Source of the DNA: Pantoea eucrina
Lineage (GTDB): Bacteria; Pseudomonadota; Gammaproteobacteria; Enterobacterales; Enterobacteriaceae
DNA length: 36,835 nucleotides
NCBI RefSeq assembly: GCF_002095385.1
Contig: NZ_MIPP01000037.1
Location: forward strand, 1 to 36,835
Reading direction: 5' to 3'
Shown here: piece after piece, positions 29,713-36,786 of the stretch
Numbering within the stretch: position 1 is the stretch's first letter
Layout: each line of letters opens with the position of its first letter
The notes under the pieces: generated by a model
What the model saw: the letters and a program-made list of their open reading frames with translations, nothing else
Database searches by the model: none
What the model was told of the DNA's origin: nothing
Made by a program: the position numbers and the translations under genes

Positions 29713-29777
29713 CCAGACCCCAGCGTAAAAAACGCCTTTTTACGATATTTTATGCACTTTTGTGCTATGTGGTCTGG
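29713..29777. other. Three-stem structured element of unknown function
   Basis: An outer pair CCAGACC (29713-29719) / GGTCTGG (29771-29777) encloses two hairpins: CGTAAAAA/TTTTTACG (29724-29731 and 29737-29744) and GCAC/GTGC with loop TTTT (29754-29765). The arrangement is a three-way junction on either strand. It could be a small RNA or a regulatory site; it matches nothing I recognise. Confidence 0.45.
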
Positions 29778-29852
29778 CAGTTACGGCATAAAGCATGACT
29801 AAAATCTGGCGGGAGCGGGCAAATAACAGAATAAAAAATGGCAGGAGAAAAT

Positions 29853-29883
29853 CAGAAAGAAAACTGCCGCAGTCTGCGGCAGT
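29853..29883 (-). terminator. Rho-independent terminator after ybjN
   Basis: ACTGCCGCAG (29863-29872) and CTGCGGCAGT (29874-29883) are exact complements. On the minus strand they lead into TTCTTTCT, 16 bases after the ybjN stop codon. The one-base centre means the top few pairs open as the loop. Confidence 0.8.
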
Positions 29884-29898
29884 GAATATAAAGCGGAA

Positions 29899-30378
29899 TT
29901 AGTGTAAAACCCCTGAACTGCTGACCCCGGAAGGACGCTCCTCCTCCTCACCCATCATCAGCAGGTGATTCGCAAAGGCTTCCATAATCACCATAGAAAC
30001 CCCCTCTTCACTCTGCTTCATAAAGTGCGTGAACTGACTGAAGGTGATGCCGGCGGTAACACTCAGGGACTGACAGACAATCAGCTTGGGCAGATTATCG
30101 TCCTGAATATCGATAAAAGCTTTGATGGTCAGCGAGCTGGCATTAATTTGCGACAGATCGCCGACCAGCGGAATAAGCGCTGTGGGTTTAACTTCAGCCA
30201 GCGCAGAAAACAGAATAACGTTATCCACCAGGTCAATTTTTGCGTCAAACACCCCGTCAAAATTCTGCATGTGCGGCAGATGTAATGCCTGGCAGGCATC
30301 ACATTCGAACCAGGTGATATTTTGTTGATCCAGCCAGCGACGCAGCATGTCGATGTCAGGAACGACCAGTGAATCCAT
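29899..30378 (-). CDS. ybjN: YbjN, putative sensory/chaperone-like protein
   Basis: The 159-residue product is closely similar to E. coli YbjN (158). That protein has a fold like type III secretion chaperones; its overexpression affects motility, exopolysaccharide and stress responses, but the mechanism is unknown. The erwinial homologue was described as AmyR, a negative regulator of amylovoran exopolysaccharide. Conserved parts are FECDACQALHLPHMQNFDGV, DAKIDLVDN and DIQDDNLPKLIVCQSLSV. It starts with ATG at 30378 and is the last gene of the ybjC-nfsA-rimK-ybjN cluster, 87 bases after rimK, so it may also have its own promoter. Confidence 0.94.
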   Translation of the reverse strand: MDSLVVPDIDMLRRWLDQQNITWFECDACQALHLPHMQNFDGVFDAKIDLVDNVILFSALAEVKPTALIPLVGDLSQINASSLTIKAFIDIQDDNLPKLIVCQSLSVTAGITFSQFTHFMKQSEEGVSMVIMEAFANHLLMMGEEEERPSGVSSSGVLH

Positions 30379-30465
30379 CGCTATTTCCTGTGGGGTGAAT
30401 AAATAAGCGCCTTAGCTTACGGAAAAATGGGGTCAGATGCCACGAAAACCACCGGAAAACGCTAT

Positions 30466-31368
30466 CTAGCCACCGGTTTTAGGACGATAGCCGGGGCAGG
30501 CGTGCTGCTCAATCCAGTCGATCATCATAGTGGCAATATCCAGGCCCGTGCAGCCCTCAATACCTTCCAGACCGGGTGAGGCGTTGACCTCCATGACCAG
30601 CGGACCGCGGCTGGCACGCAGAATATCGACGCCCGCCACGGCCAGCCCCAGCGTTGCCGCGGCTTTAATGGCGATGTCACGCTCCCGGTCGCTGATAGTA
30701 ACAGGGTGCGCGGTGCCGCCACGATGCAGATTTGAGCGGAATTCCCCCTCTTTTGCCTCACGCCCGATGGCAGCCACCACGCGATCGCCAATAACCAGAC
30801 AGCGAATATCGCGGCCCCGCGCTTCTTTAATAAACTCCTGCACCAGAATATGCGCATTGAGACCGCGAAACGCATCAATCACGCTTTCGGCGGCCTGACG
30901 CGTCTCTGCCAGCACGACGCCAATTCCCTGGGTGCCTTCCACCAGCTTAACCACCAGCGGCGCCCCGCCCACCATGCGGATCAGATCGCCGGTATCATCC
31001 GGCGAGGAGGCGATACCGGTCACCGGCATATCAATGCCCTCGCGCGCCAGCAGCTGCAGCGAGCGCAGCTTGTCGCGGGCGCGGGTGATCGCCACCGATT
31101 CATTGAGCGGGTAGCTGCCAAGCAGCTCAAACTGGCGCAGCACCGCGGTGCCATAAAAAGTTGTGGCCGTGCCGATACGCGGGATCACCGCATCAAAATG
31201 ACCGAGTATCTCACCCTGATAATGCACGGCTGGCAGCGCTGCGTTGATATTCATATAGCAGGAGAGCGGATCGATCATCGCAATCTGATGCCCGCGTGCC
31301 TCAGCGGCTGCGCGCAGCCGCTGACTGGAGTAAAGCGTGCTGTCGCGGGTAAGAAGCGCCATTTTCAT
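30466..31368 (-). CDS. rimK: Ribosomal protein S6--L-glutamate ligase RimK
   Basis: RimK is an ATP-grasp ligase that adds glutamate residues to the C-terminus of ribosomal protein S6 and can also make poly-alpha-glutamate. The 300-residue product equals E. coli RimK in length. The ATP-grasp core includes [47 protein letters not shown] and the metal-binding [13 protein letters not shown]. It follows nfsA by 17 bases on the same strand. Confidence 0.97.
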   Translation of the reverse strand: MKMALLTRDSTLYSSQRLRAAAEARGHQIAMIDPLSCYMNINAALPAVHYQGEILGHFDAVIPRIGTATTFYGTAVLRQFELLGSYPLNESVAITRARDKLRSLQLLAREGIDMPVTGIASSPDDTGDLIRMVGGAPLVVKLVEGTQGIGVVLAETRQAAESVIDAFRGLNAHILVQEFIKEARGRDIRCLVIGDRVVAAIGREAKEGEFRSNLHRGGTAHPVTISDRERDIAIKAAATLGLAVAGVDILRASRGPLVMEVNASPGLEGIEGCTGLDIATMMIDWIEQHACPGYRPKTGG

Positions 31369-31385
31369 GCGGCAGTCCTCCTGTC

Positions 31386-32108
31386 TTAACGCGTCGCCCA
31401 GCCCTGACTGTGCAGATAATCGAGCATAAACGGACGCGTCTCTTTAACGATCAGGCGCTGGATGAGATCGCTCCAGGTTTCGGAACGCTGGTTGCTGTCG
31501 CGCTGCTGATAGTACTCCGTGATTTGCTGGTCATACTCTGCCAGCACTGTTTTATCTACCTGATGATAGCTGTTTTCATGGACCAGCATCGCCTGCGGCA
31601 TACGGGGTTTCACATCCGGAGAGGCTGACGGATAGCCGATACAGAAGCCAAACAGCGGCAGCACAAATTTTGGCAGTTCCAGCAGCGCGGTCACGTCCGC
31701 AATGTTATTGCGGATCCCGCCGATAAAAACGCCACCCAGCCCAAGCGACTCGGCGGCCACCATCGCATTTTGCGCCATTAGCGCGGTATCCACACAGCCC
31801 AGCAGCAGCTGTTCAGCCCGTCCCAGCTGAGCATCCGGGCAGATTTGCAGATGGCGGTTAAAATCGGCGCAGAAGACCCAAAACTCCGGTGCATCCGTTA
31901 CCCAGGACTGGCCGCCCGCCAGCTCCGCCAGCGCGCGGCGCTTTTCGCGATCGGTGATGCGTACGATGGATGAGCACTGCAGAAAACTGGAGGTAGAAGC
32001 CGCCTGCGCTGCAGCAATAATCGCGCGGCGCTGAGCGTCATCAATACCCTGCTCAGTAAAAGCACGAATGGAACGGTGGCTGCATAGCAGATCGATTGTC
32101 GGCGTCAT
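31386..32108 (-). CDS. nfsA: Oxygen-insensitive NADPH nitroreductase NfsA
   Basis: NfsA is an FMN flavoprotein that reduces nitroaromatics such as nitrofurans, and quinones, by two electrons at a time with NADPH. The 240-residue product has the E. coli length and the family features SHRSIRAFT (FMN phosphate contacts), [11 protein letters not shown] and [14 protein letters not shown]. The ATG at 32108 follows CCGGAGAACATA, which lies just after the ybjC stop codon (12-base gap). In E. coli the ybjC-nfsA-rimK operon is SoxRS-controlled; I did not verify a soxbox here. Confidence 0.97.
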   Translation of the reverse strand: MTPTIDLLCSHRSIRAFTEQGIDDAQRRAIIAAAQAASTSSFLQCSSIVRITDREKRRALAELAGGQSWVTDAPEFWVFCADFNRHLQICPDAQLGRAEQLLLGCVDTALMAQNAMVAAESLGLGGVFIGGIRNNIADVTALLELPKFVLPLFGFCIGYPSASPDVKPRMPQAMLVHENSYHQVDKTVLAEYDQQITEYYQQRDSNQRSETWSDLIQRLIVKETRPFMLDYLHSQGWATR

Positions 32109-32120
32109 TATGTTCTCCGG

Positions 32121-32371
32121 TTATTTCCTGGTGTGAGTATGATCAAAAAGGTGCGGGGCCATGACTTTGGCGGTACGCCACATAATCAGCCATGCCGCAG
32201 GCAGCATCAGCGCAATGCCCAGCAAAAAAGTAGCGTAGCCAGCGGCTTTTGCCCAATCGCGGCAGGCGCTGGCAGCCAGTTATTCATCAGCAAAAGCGCG
32301 CCGGCTACTGCGCAGGCGCCCAGCGCCTCAAGCAGCAACACGGGTTTTGGCAATCTTGCAAAGTTACGCAT
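32121..32371 (-). pseudogene. ybjC: Inner-membrane protein YbjC, interrupted by a -1 frameshift
   Basis: The frame begins at ATG 32371 (MRNFARLPKPVLLLEALGA), preceded by GAGG. It matches E. coli YbjC (95 residues, two membrane segments, function unknown) up to ATLLF, then hits a premature stop at 32207. Adding one T to the six-T run (forward A-run 32224-32229) restores LLGIALMLPAAWLI and a frame that ends at 32121 after HTRK, giving 83 residues. The stop codon is then 12 bases ahead of nfsA, as expected for this operon. A homopolymer sequencing error is as likely as a real mutation. Confidence 0.85.
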
Positions 32372-32566
32372 CGTGATACCTCTGCTGTTTGCGGGTCTGG
32401 TTCGGCGTATCGCTGCTGCCAGCATAGCCGTCAGGGATAGCGTACATCCATCAGAGTAACAGGTATTTTCTGCTTCTCTTAAGCAGCATGAGCGGGCATG
32501 ATGTGAACCATTATTCACGCTGTGCTGTGACTTTGCTCACAAAACAGCAGCGGAAGGAGAGAAGCA

Positions 32567-32830
32567 ATGATTGCAGTGATTTTTGGCCGTTCAGGATGCC
32601 CTTATTGCGTACGCGCTAAAGAGTTAGCCGCTAAGCTGACCAGCGACCAGGATAGCTTCAACTACCAGTATGTTGATATTCAGGCAACCGGCATCACTAA
32701 AGCCGATCTGGAAGCGCGCGCCGGTAAACCGGTGACCACGGTGCCGCAGATTTTTATCGACGATCGACACATCGGTGGTTACACCGAATTTGCTGCCTGG
32801 ACCAAAGAGAATCTTGGCATAGAGGCATAA
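32567..32830 (+). CDS. grxA: Glutaredoxin 1 (GrxA)
   Basis: GrxA is a small glutathione-dependent dithiol oxidoreductase that donates electrons to ribonucleotide reductase and reduces OxyR in E. coli. The 87-residue product (E. coli 85) has the active site CPYC (residues 11-14), the cis-proline motif TVPQIF and the glutathione-binding GGYTEF. GGAAGGAGAGAAGC precedes the ATG. It is divergent from the ybjC-nfsA-rimK-ybjN cluster, which puts two redox-stress units back to back across 195 bases. Confidence 0.97.
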   Translation: MIAVIFGRSGCPYCVRAKELAAKLTSDQDSFNYQYVDIQATGITKADLEARAGKPVTTVPQIFIDDRHIGGYTEFAAWTKENLGIEA

Positions 32831-32859
32831 AAAAACGGGCCATAAGGCCCGTTTTTTTT
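32829..32859. terminator. Bidirectional terminator between grxA and ybjM
   Basis: ACGGGCC (32835-32841) and GGCCCGT (32846-32852) form a 7-bp stem with loop ATAA, flanked by an A-run on the left and a T-run on the right. It serves grxA (+) and ybjM (-), which ends at 32858. Confidence 0.92.
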
Positions 32860-33226
32860 AATCGATGCGCATAGCCAGCATAATGCGCAGCAGACGAACC
32901 AGTAGCGCCCCACATCCTGCCCAGAACAACGCACTCAGACTCCAGGCCAGCCCCATCAGCGGCGTATGACTGACCTGCTCAGTCAGCATGACCCAGCTCA
33001 TCCCCAGCAGCGTTCCCGCTATCGCTGACCACAGCGTTGACACCATCGGGCTGGCGGGCTGCAGCAGCGCAATCGCTACCCCAGGCAACAGAAACAGCAG
33101 GAGTTCTGGCTGACCATGCCGCATATGGAGCGGCACGCTCCAGAAGTGGTGGGCAAAAATAAACACCAGCGTATAAAGCGTCGCGCCTGACGCGAATGCG
33201 GACCAGCGATGGCTGCGCTGCAACAT
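32858..33226 (-). CDS. ybjM: Inner-membrane protein YbjM
   Basis: The 122-residue product resembles E. coli YbjM (125), a membrane protein of unknown function, in about four hydrophobic segments and in LLLFLLPGVAIALLQ and LAWSLSALFWAGCGALL. I chose the ATG at 33226 (MLQRSHRWSAF), with GAGG about seven bases upstream, over an upstream TTG at 33238. Similarity is moderate, but position and orientation next to grxA are as in E. coli. The gap upstream contains the palindrome AACGTTAACGTT (33237-33248). Confidence 0.8.
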   Translation of the reverse strand: MLQRSHRWSAFASGATLYTLVFIFAHHFWSVPLHMRHGQPELLLFLLPGVAIALLQPASPMVSTLWSAIAGTLLGMSWVMLTEQVSHTPLMGLAWSLSALFWAGCGALLVRLLRIMLAMRID

Positions 33227-33477
33227 AACAATCCTCAACGTTAACGTTAAAACAGAACTTTTAATGCCTGGCGCACATGCGTGGAAATAAATAGAAACAG
33301 CTACAAACAGAAAGAGTGAGCAATGCGGATAGCTGAAGCAAATAATAATGTTTAGAATAATGTCGCTTCAGAATCGGGCGGGACAGGAAGGCCAGCCCCG
33401 GCGTTTACCGCTCTGATTAAGATAGCTAAAAATCCTCCTCCTATCAACCTGTTACAAGTGAATAAGAAGTTAAAACT

Positions 33478-35165
33478 GTGAACATTAACGTCGCAGAATT
33501 GTTAAGCAAAAATGACGTTCTGTTATTATTTGTCGTATTAGCGCTCGGCCTCTGTCTGGGAAAACTGCGTCTTGGTTCCGTCCAGCTGGGTAATTCAATT
33601 GGCGTACTGGTTGTCTCTCTGATTTTAGGCCAGCAGCATTTTGCGATTAATACCGACGCTCTGAGCCTGGGTTTTATGCTGTTTATTTTTTGTGTCGGCG
33701 TGGAGGCGGGGCCCAACTTCTTTTCTATCTTTTTCCGCGACGGCAAAAACTATTTTTTCTTAGCCATTGTGATGGTGGTCAGCGCGCTGCTGGTCGCGCT
33801 GATTCTTGGCAATCTGTTTGGCTGGGATATCGGCCTTACGGCGGGCATGCTGGCAGGGTCAATGACCTCAACGCCGGTGCTGGTCGGTGCCGGCGATACG
33901 CTGCGGCAGAGCATCAGCGATCCGCGTCAGTTAAGTATGATGCAGGATAATCTGAGCCTCGCTACGCCCTGACCTATCTGGTGGGGCTGGTCAGCCTGAT
34001 TTTCGGCGCCCGCTATCTGCCCCGGTTGCAGCATCAGGATCTGCCCACCTGCGCCCAGCAAATCGCCCGCGAACGCGGTCTGGATGCTGACAGCCAGCGT
34101 AAGGTTTTTTTACCGGTGATCCGCGCCTATCGCGTCGGACCGGAGCTGGTCGCCTGGAGCGGCGGCAAAAACCTGCGCGAGCTGGGTATCCATCGTCAGA
34201 CCGGCTGCTATATAGAACGTCTGCGGCGTAACGGCATTCTCGCCAGCCCGGACGGAGATGCCATGCTGCAGCTGGGCGATGAGATCTCACTGGTAGGTTA
34301 TCCTGACGCCCACGCCCGGCTCGATGCCAGCTTCCGCAATGGTAAAGAGGTGTTCGACCGCGATCTGCTCGATATGCGCATCGTCACCGAGGAGATTGTG
34401 GTCAAGAACCACAATGCGGTAAATAAGCGGCTCAGCCATCTTAAACTCACCGATCACGGCTGCTTTCTGAATCGGGTGATCCGCAGCCAGATTGAGATGC
34501 CGATCGATGACAGCATCATGCTCAATAAAGGCGATGTGCTGCAGGTCAGCGGTGAAGCGCGCCGTGTTAAAAGCCTGGCCGATCGCATCGGCTTTATTGC
34601 CATTCACAGTCAGATGACTGACCTGCTCGCTTTCTGCGCCTTTTTTATCATCGGCCTGATGATAGGGATGATCACGTTTCAGTTCAGCAATTTCAGCTTT
34701 GGTATTGGTAACGCTGCCGGCCTGCTGTTTGCCGGCATCATGCTGGGCTTCCTGCGCGCCAACCACCCTACCTTTGGCTATATTCCGCAGGGTGCCCTGA
34801 CCATGCTGAAAGAGTTCGGACTGATGGTCTTTATGGCAGGCGTCGGGCTCAGCGCCGGCAGTGGACTGCAGCACGGGCTCGGCAGCGCCGGTGCCCTGAT
34901 GCTGCTGAGCGGGCTGCTGGTCAGCCTGGTGCCGGTGGTTATCTGCTATCTGTTTGGCGCTTACGTGCTGCGCATGAACCGCGCGCTGCTGTTTGGTGCC
35001 ATTATGGGCGCACGCACCTGTGCGCCAGCCATGGAGATTATCAGCGATACCGCACGCAGTAATATTCCGGCGCTGGGCTATGCCGGCACCTATGCGATTG
35101 CCAATGTGCTACTGACGCTGGCCGGCACGCTGATTGTGATTATCTGGCCGGTGCTGGCGGGATAA
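33478..35165 (+). pseudogene. ybjL: Putative transporter YbjL (AspT/YidE family), interrupted by a -1 frameshift
   Basis: YbjL is a putative inner-membrane transporter of the aspartate:alanine exchanger (AAE) family. The frame starts at GTG 33478 ([18 protein letters not shown]) and is conserved to DNLSL, then ends early at 33972. Adding one G at 33961 restores [17 protein letters not shown] and joins the rest, which ends at 35165; the complete product would have 562 residues (E. coli 561). Order: N-terminal membrane helices, two TrkA-C (RCK_C) domains at about residues 200-370, then C-terminal helices with GMITFQFS and [13 protein letters not shown] sequencing error is possible. Confidence 0.92.
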
Positions 35166-35182
35166 ATTATTTTTGTCTGTCG

Positions 35183-35210
35183 GGAACCTTTACCGGCCGC
35201 CAGCGTCTGA
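35183..35210 (+). promoter_or_regulatory. Sigma-E promoter of rybB
   Basis: GGAACCTT (35183-35190), 15 bases and TCTGA (35206-35210) match the sigma-E (RpoE) consensus (GGAACTT, about 16 bases, TCTGA). The proposed +1 at 35217 lies six bases after the -10. rybB is a known sigma-E target in E. coli and Salmonella. Confidence 0.88.
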
Positions 35211-35216
35211 ATAAGT

Positions 35217-35283
35217 GCCACTGCTTTTCTTTGAAATCCCCGGATTGAGGAGCCCGCCAGTCTTATTGACTGACGGGTTTTTT
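35217..35283 (+). ncRNA. rybB: RybB small RNA
   Basis: RybB is an Hfq-dependent sRNA made in envelope stress that lowers outer-membrane protein mRNAs. The 5' end GCCACTGCTTTTCTTTGA is the invariant seed region of enterobacterial RybB. The molecule ends in a terminator stem (arms 35253-35262 and 35268-35277, one mismatch) followed by six T. At about 67 nt it is shorter than the E. coli form (about 79); the difference lies in the middle and the terminator loop. It has a sigma-E promoter and lies beside ybjL, as in E. coli. Confidence 0.93.
35252..35283 (+). terminator. Rho-independent terminator of rybB
   Basis: A 10-bp stem with one mismatch, loop TTATT, and a run of six T forms the 3' end of RybB. 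It could also stop ybjL readthrough. Confidence 0.9.
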
Positions 35284-35300
35284 ATATCTGACGCGGGTGC

Positions 35301-35317
35301 CTTAAGGTTGCGCTAAG
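35301..35317 (+). promoter_or_regulatory. Possible PmrA (BasR) box upstream of the PAP2 pair
   Basis: CTTAAG, five bases, GCTAAG resembles the PmrA box (YTTAAK-N5-YTTAAK). The first half is perfect and the second has two mismatches. It lies 48 bases before the start of the first phosphatase gene. In E. coli and Salmonella ybjG belongs to the PmrA/BasR regulon. Confidence 0.45.
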
Positions 35318-35364
35318 CGAATCGCGCCATGCTGTGATCCTGACTTTTTTAACGATCACTCTTC

Positions 35365-36120
35365 ATGCAACTGTCATCAAAGTTAAACACTTCCACAACC
35401 TGCTACCGGAATCGGAGCGGGACTATTTATTCTTTATCACTCCGCTTTTACGCTATCAACTTCATTTTACTGGCAATTCTGGCAGCCCTGTTTATTTACT
35501 TATCACGTAATGAGCAGCCTGACATCGCTATCAGCCAGTACTGGTTTGATCCGCTTACGCAGCGCTTTCCCTGGCAGCACAACCGCTGGCTGGATCTCAT
35601 TAATCATCGCATCGCTAAGGATGTGATTATTGCCGGGGCCGTGCTGCTGCTGTTTCAGGGTATACGCACCCGCAATGCGCGGCAGATGCTGGTTGCGCTG
35701 CTGTTTGGTCCTGGCCCGCTGGTGGTGGGGATCATCAAAGCACACAGCGCGCACTCCTGCCCCTGGGATCTGGCGATGTTTGGCGGTAAGGCGCTCTCTT
35801 TTCTGTTGCTGGGCAGCGTACCTGCCGGCAGCGGACCCGGCGGCTGCTTTCCGGGCGGACATGCATCGAGTGGCTTTGCGGTGATGGCGCTGTTTTTTCT
35901 CTGGTGGCCGGAGCATCCACGCCGCGCCCTGCTGGCGCTGCTGGCAGGTGTCGCACTGGGTTTACTGATGGGTTTTGGTCAGGTAATGCGCGGTGCGCAC
36001 TTTTTTTCGCACAATTTATGGGCCGGCTGGTGGGTCTGGCTGGCACAGCTGCTGACAGTGGCCGGTATATCTTTTTGGGTTAACAAAACGAGGATAGCTA
36101 AACGGGATGGAAGCAATTAA
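35365..36120 (+). CDS. Divergent PAP2-superfamily membrane phosphatase
   Basis: The 251-residue product has about six membrane helices and the three PAP2 phosphatase motifs in altered form. Motif 1 is K-x6-CP (Lys125...Cys132-Pro133) instead of K-x6-RP. Motif 2 is PGGH (163-166) instead of PSGH. Motif 3 has Gln206, then RGAHFFSH with His212 as the likely phosphohistidine. I recall this set as typical of the membrane-associated PAP2 group COG3907. The substrate is unknown; a lipid A, phospholipid or undecaprenyl phosphate is plausible. E. coli K-12 has no counterpart at this site. The stop codon overlaps the next gene, ybjG, by 14 bases. No strong ribosome-binding site is seen before the ATG. 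Confidence 0.85.
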   Translation: MQLSSKLNTSTTCYRNRSGTIYSLSLRFYAINFILLAILAALFIYLSRNEQPDIAISQYWFDPLTQRFPWQHNRWLDLINHRIAKDVIIAGAVLLLFQGIRTRNARQMLVALLFGPGPLVVGIIKAHSAHSCPWDLAMFGGKALSFLLLGSVPAGSGPGGCFPGGHASSGFAVMALFFLWWPEHPRRALLALLAGVALGLLMGFGQVMRGAHFFSHNLWAGWWVWLAQLLTVAGISFWVNKTRIAKRDGSN

Positions 36121-36712
36121 CCACACCCTTTTTTTATGGATCAATGCCACGCCAGCGTCACCGGCCTGGCTGCTGAATCTGGCAACGTTTGTCGCCAAAG
36201 ATCTGATTGCGATTGTGCCGCTGCTGATTGTGGCTCTCTGGCTGTGGGGACCGCGTGAACAGGTGCAGTCTCAGCGCGCGCTGGTACTGAAAACCGGTAT
36301 AGCGCTTATCTATGCGCTGCTGATCTCCTGGTGTACCGGCCAGCTGCTGCCCCATCCGCGCCCCTTTGCTATCGGCTTTGGACACCAGTTTCTGATGCAC
36401 GCCGCAGATGACTCCTACCCGAGCGATCACGGCACAACTATTTTTACCTTTGCCCTCGCCTTTATTTTCTGGCACCGGCTCTGGTCCGGCATCCTGCTGC
36501 TGGCTATCGGCAGCGCTATCGCCTGGTCGCGCGTCTATCTGGGCGTTCACTGGCCGCTGGATATGATCGGCGGGTTCCTGGTCGGTATGCTGGGCTGCCT
36601 GGCCTCGCAGATGGCATGGCAGCTTTATGGCGATCGCCTGCTGGCACTGACGCATCAGGTTTATCGCGTGCTGTTTGCAATGCCGATTCGTAAGGGCTGG
36701 ATCAGGGATTAG
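36107..36712 (+). CDS. ybjG: Undecaprenyl-diphosphatase YbjG (BcrC family)
   Basis: YbjG removes a phosphate from undecaprenyl diphosphate on the periplasmic side, regenerating the lipid carrier for cell-wall and O-antigen synthesis; it confers bacitracin tolerance. The 201-residue product (E. coli 198) has the PAP2 motifs HPRP (83-86), YPSDHG (104-109, His108) and SRVYLGVH (141-148), and ends PIRKGWIRD like E. coli. It starts inside the previous PAP2 gene (14-base overlap), implying translational coupling. In E. coli ybjG stands alone. Confidence 0.95.
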   Translation: MEAINHTLFLWINATPASPAWLLNLATFVAKDLIAIVPLLIVALWLWGPREQVQSQRALVLKTGIALIYALLISWCTGQLLPHPRPFAIGFGHQFLMHAADDSYPSDHGTTIFTFALAFIFWHRLWSGILLLAIGSAIAWSRVYLGVHWPLDMIGGFLVGMLGCLASQMAWQLYGDRLLALTHQVYRVLFAMPIRKGWIRD

Positions 36713-36717
36713 GAGCA

Positions 36718-36786
36718 CTGAGCAGCGTGGGGCTGGGCGCTGAGCAGCGCGGGGCACTTAGAGATTAGCGCTGAGCAGCGCGCGGC
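36718..36786. repeat. Three imperfect 16-bp repeats after ybjG
   Basis: CTGAGCAGCGTGGGGC (36718-36733), CTGAGCAGCGCGGGGC (36740-36755) and CTGAGCAGCGCGCGGC (36771-36786) differ at one to three positions. The second and third copies also contain a GCGCTG-AG-CAGCGC hairpin (36737-36750 and 36768-36781). No T-tract follows. Confidence 0.65.

Larger units (their letters stand above)
29439..29898. other. potF-ybjN intergenic region
   Basis: This 460-base gap contains no reading frame I can support. It must hold the potF promoter (minus strand); candidate AT-rich boxes lie at about 29545-29565, but no -35/-10 pair is convincing. Positions 29713-29777 hold a three-stem inverted-repeat structure and 29853-29883 the ybjN terminator (separate entries). 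Confidence 0.6.

Noticed and set aside
33333..33371. CTGAAGC/GCTTCAG inverted repeat upstream of ybjL
   Set aside because: Only 7 bp with a 25-base loop; this is expected by chance in an AT-rich gap.
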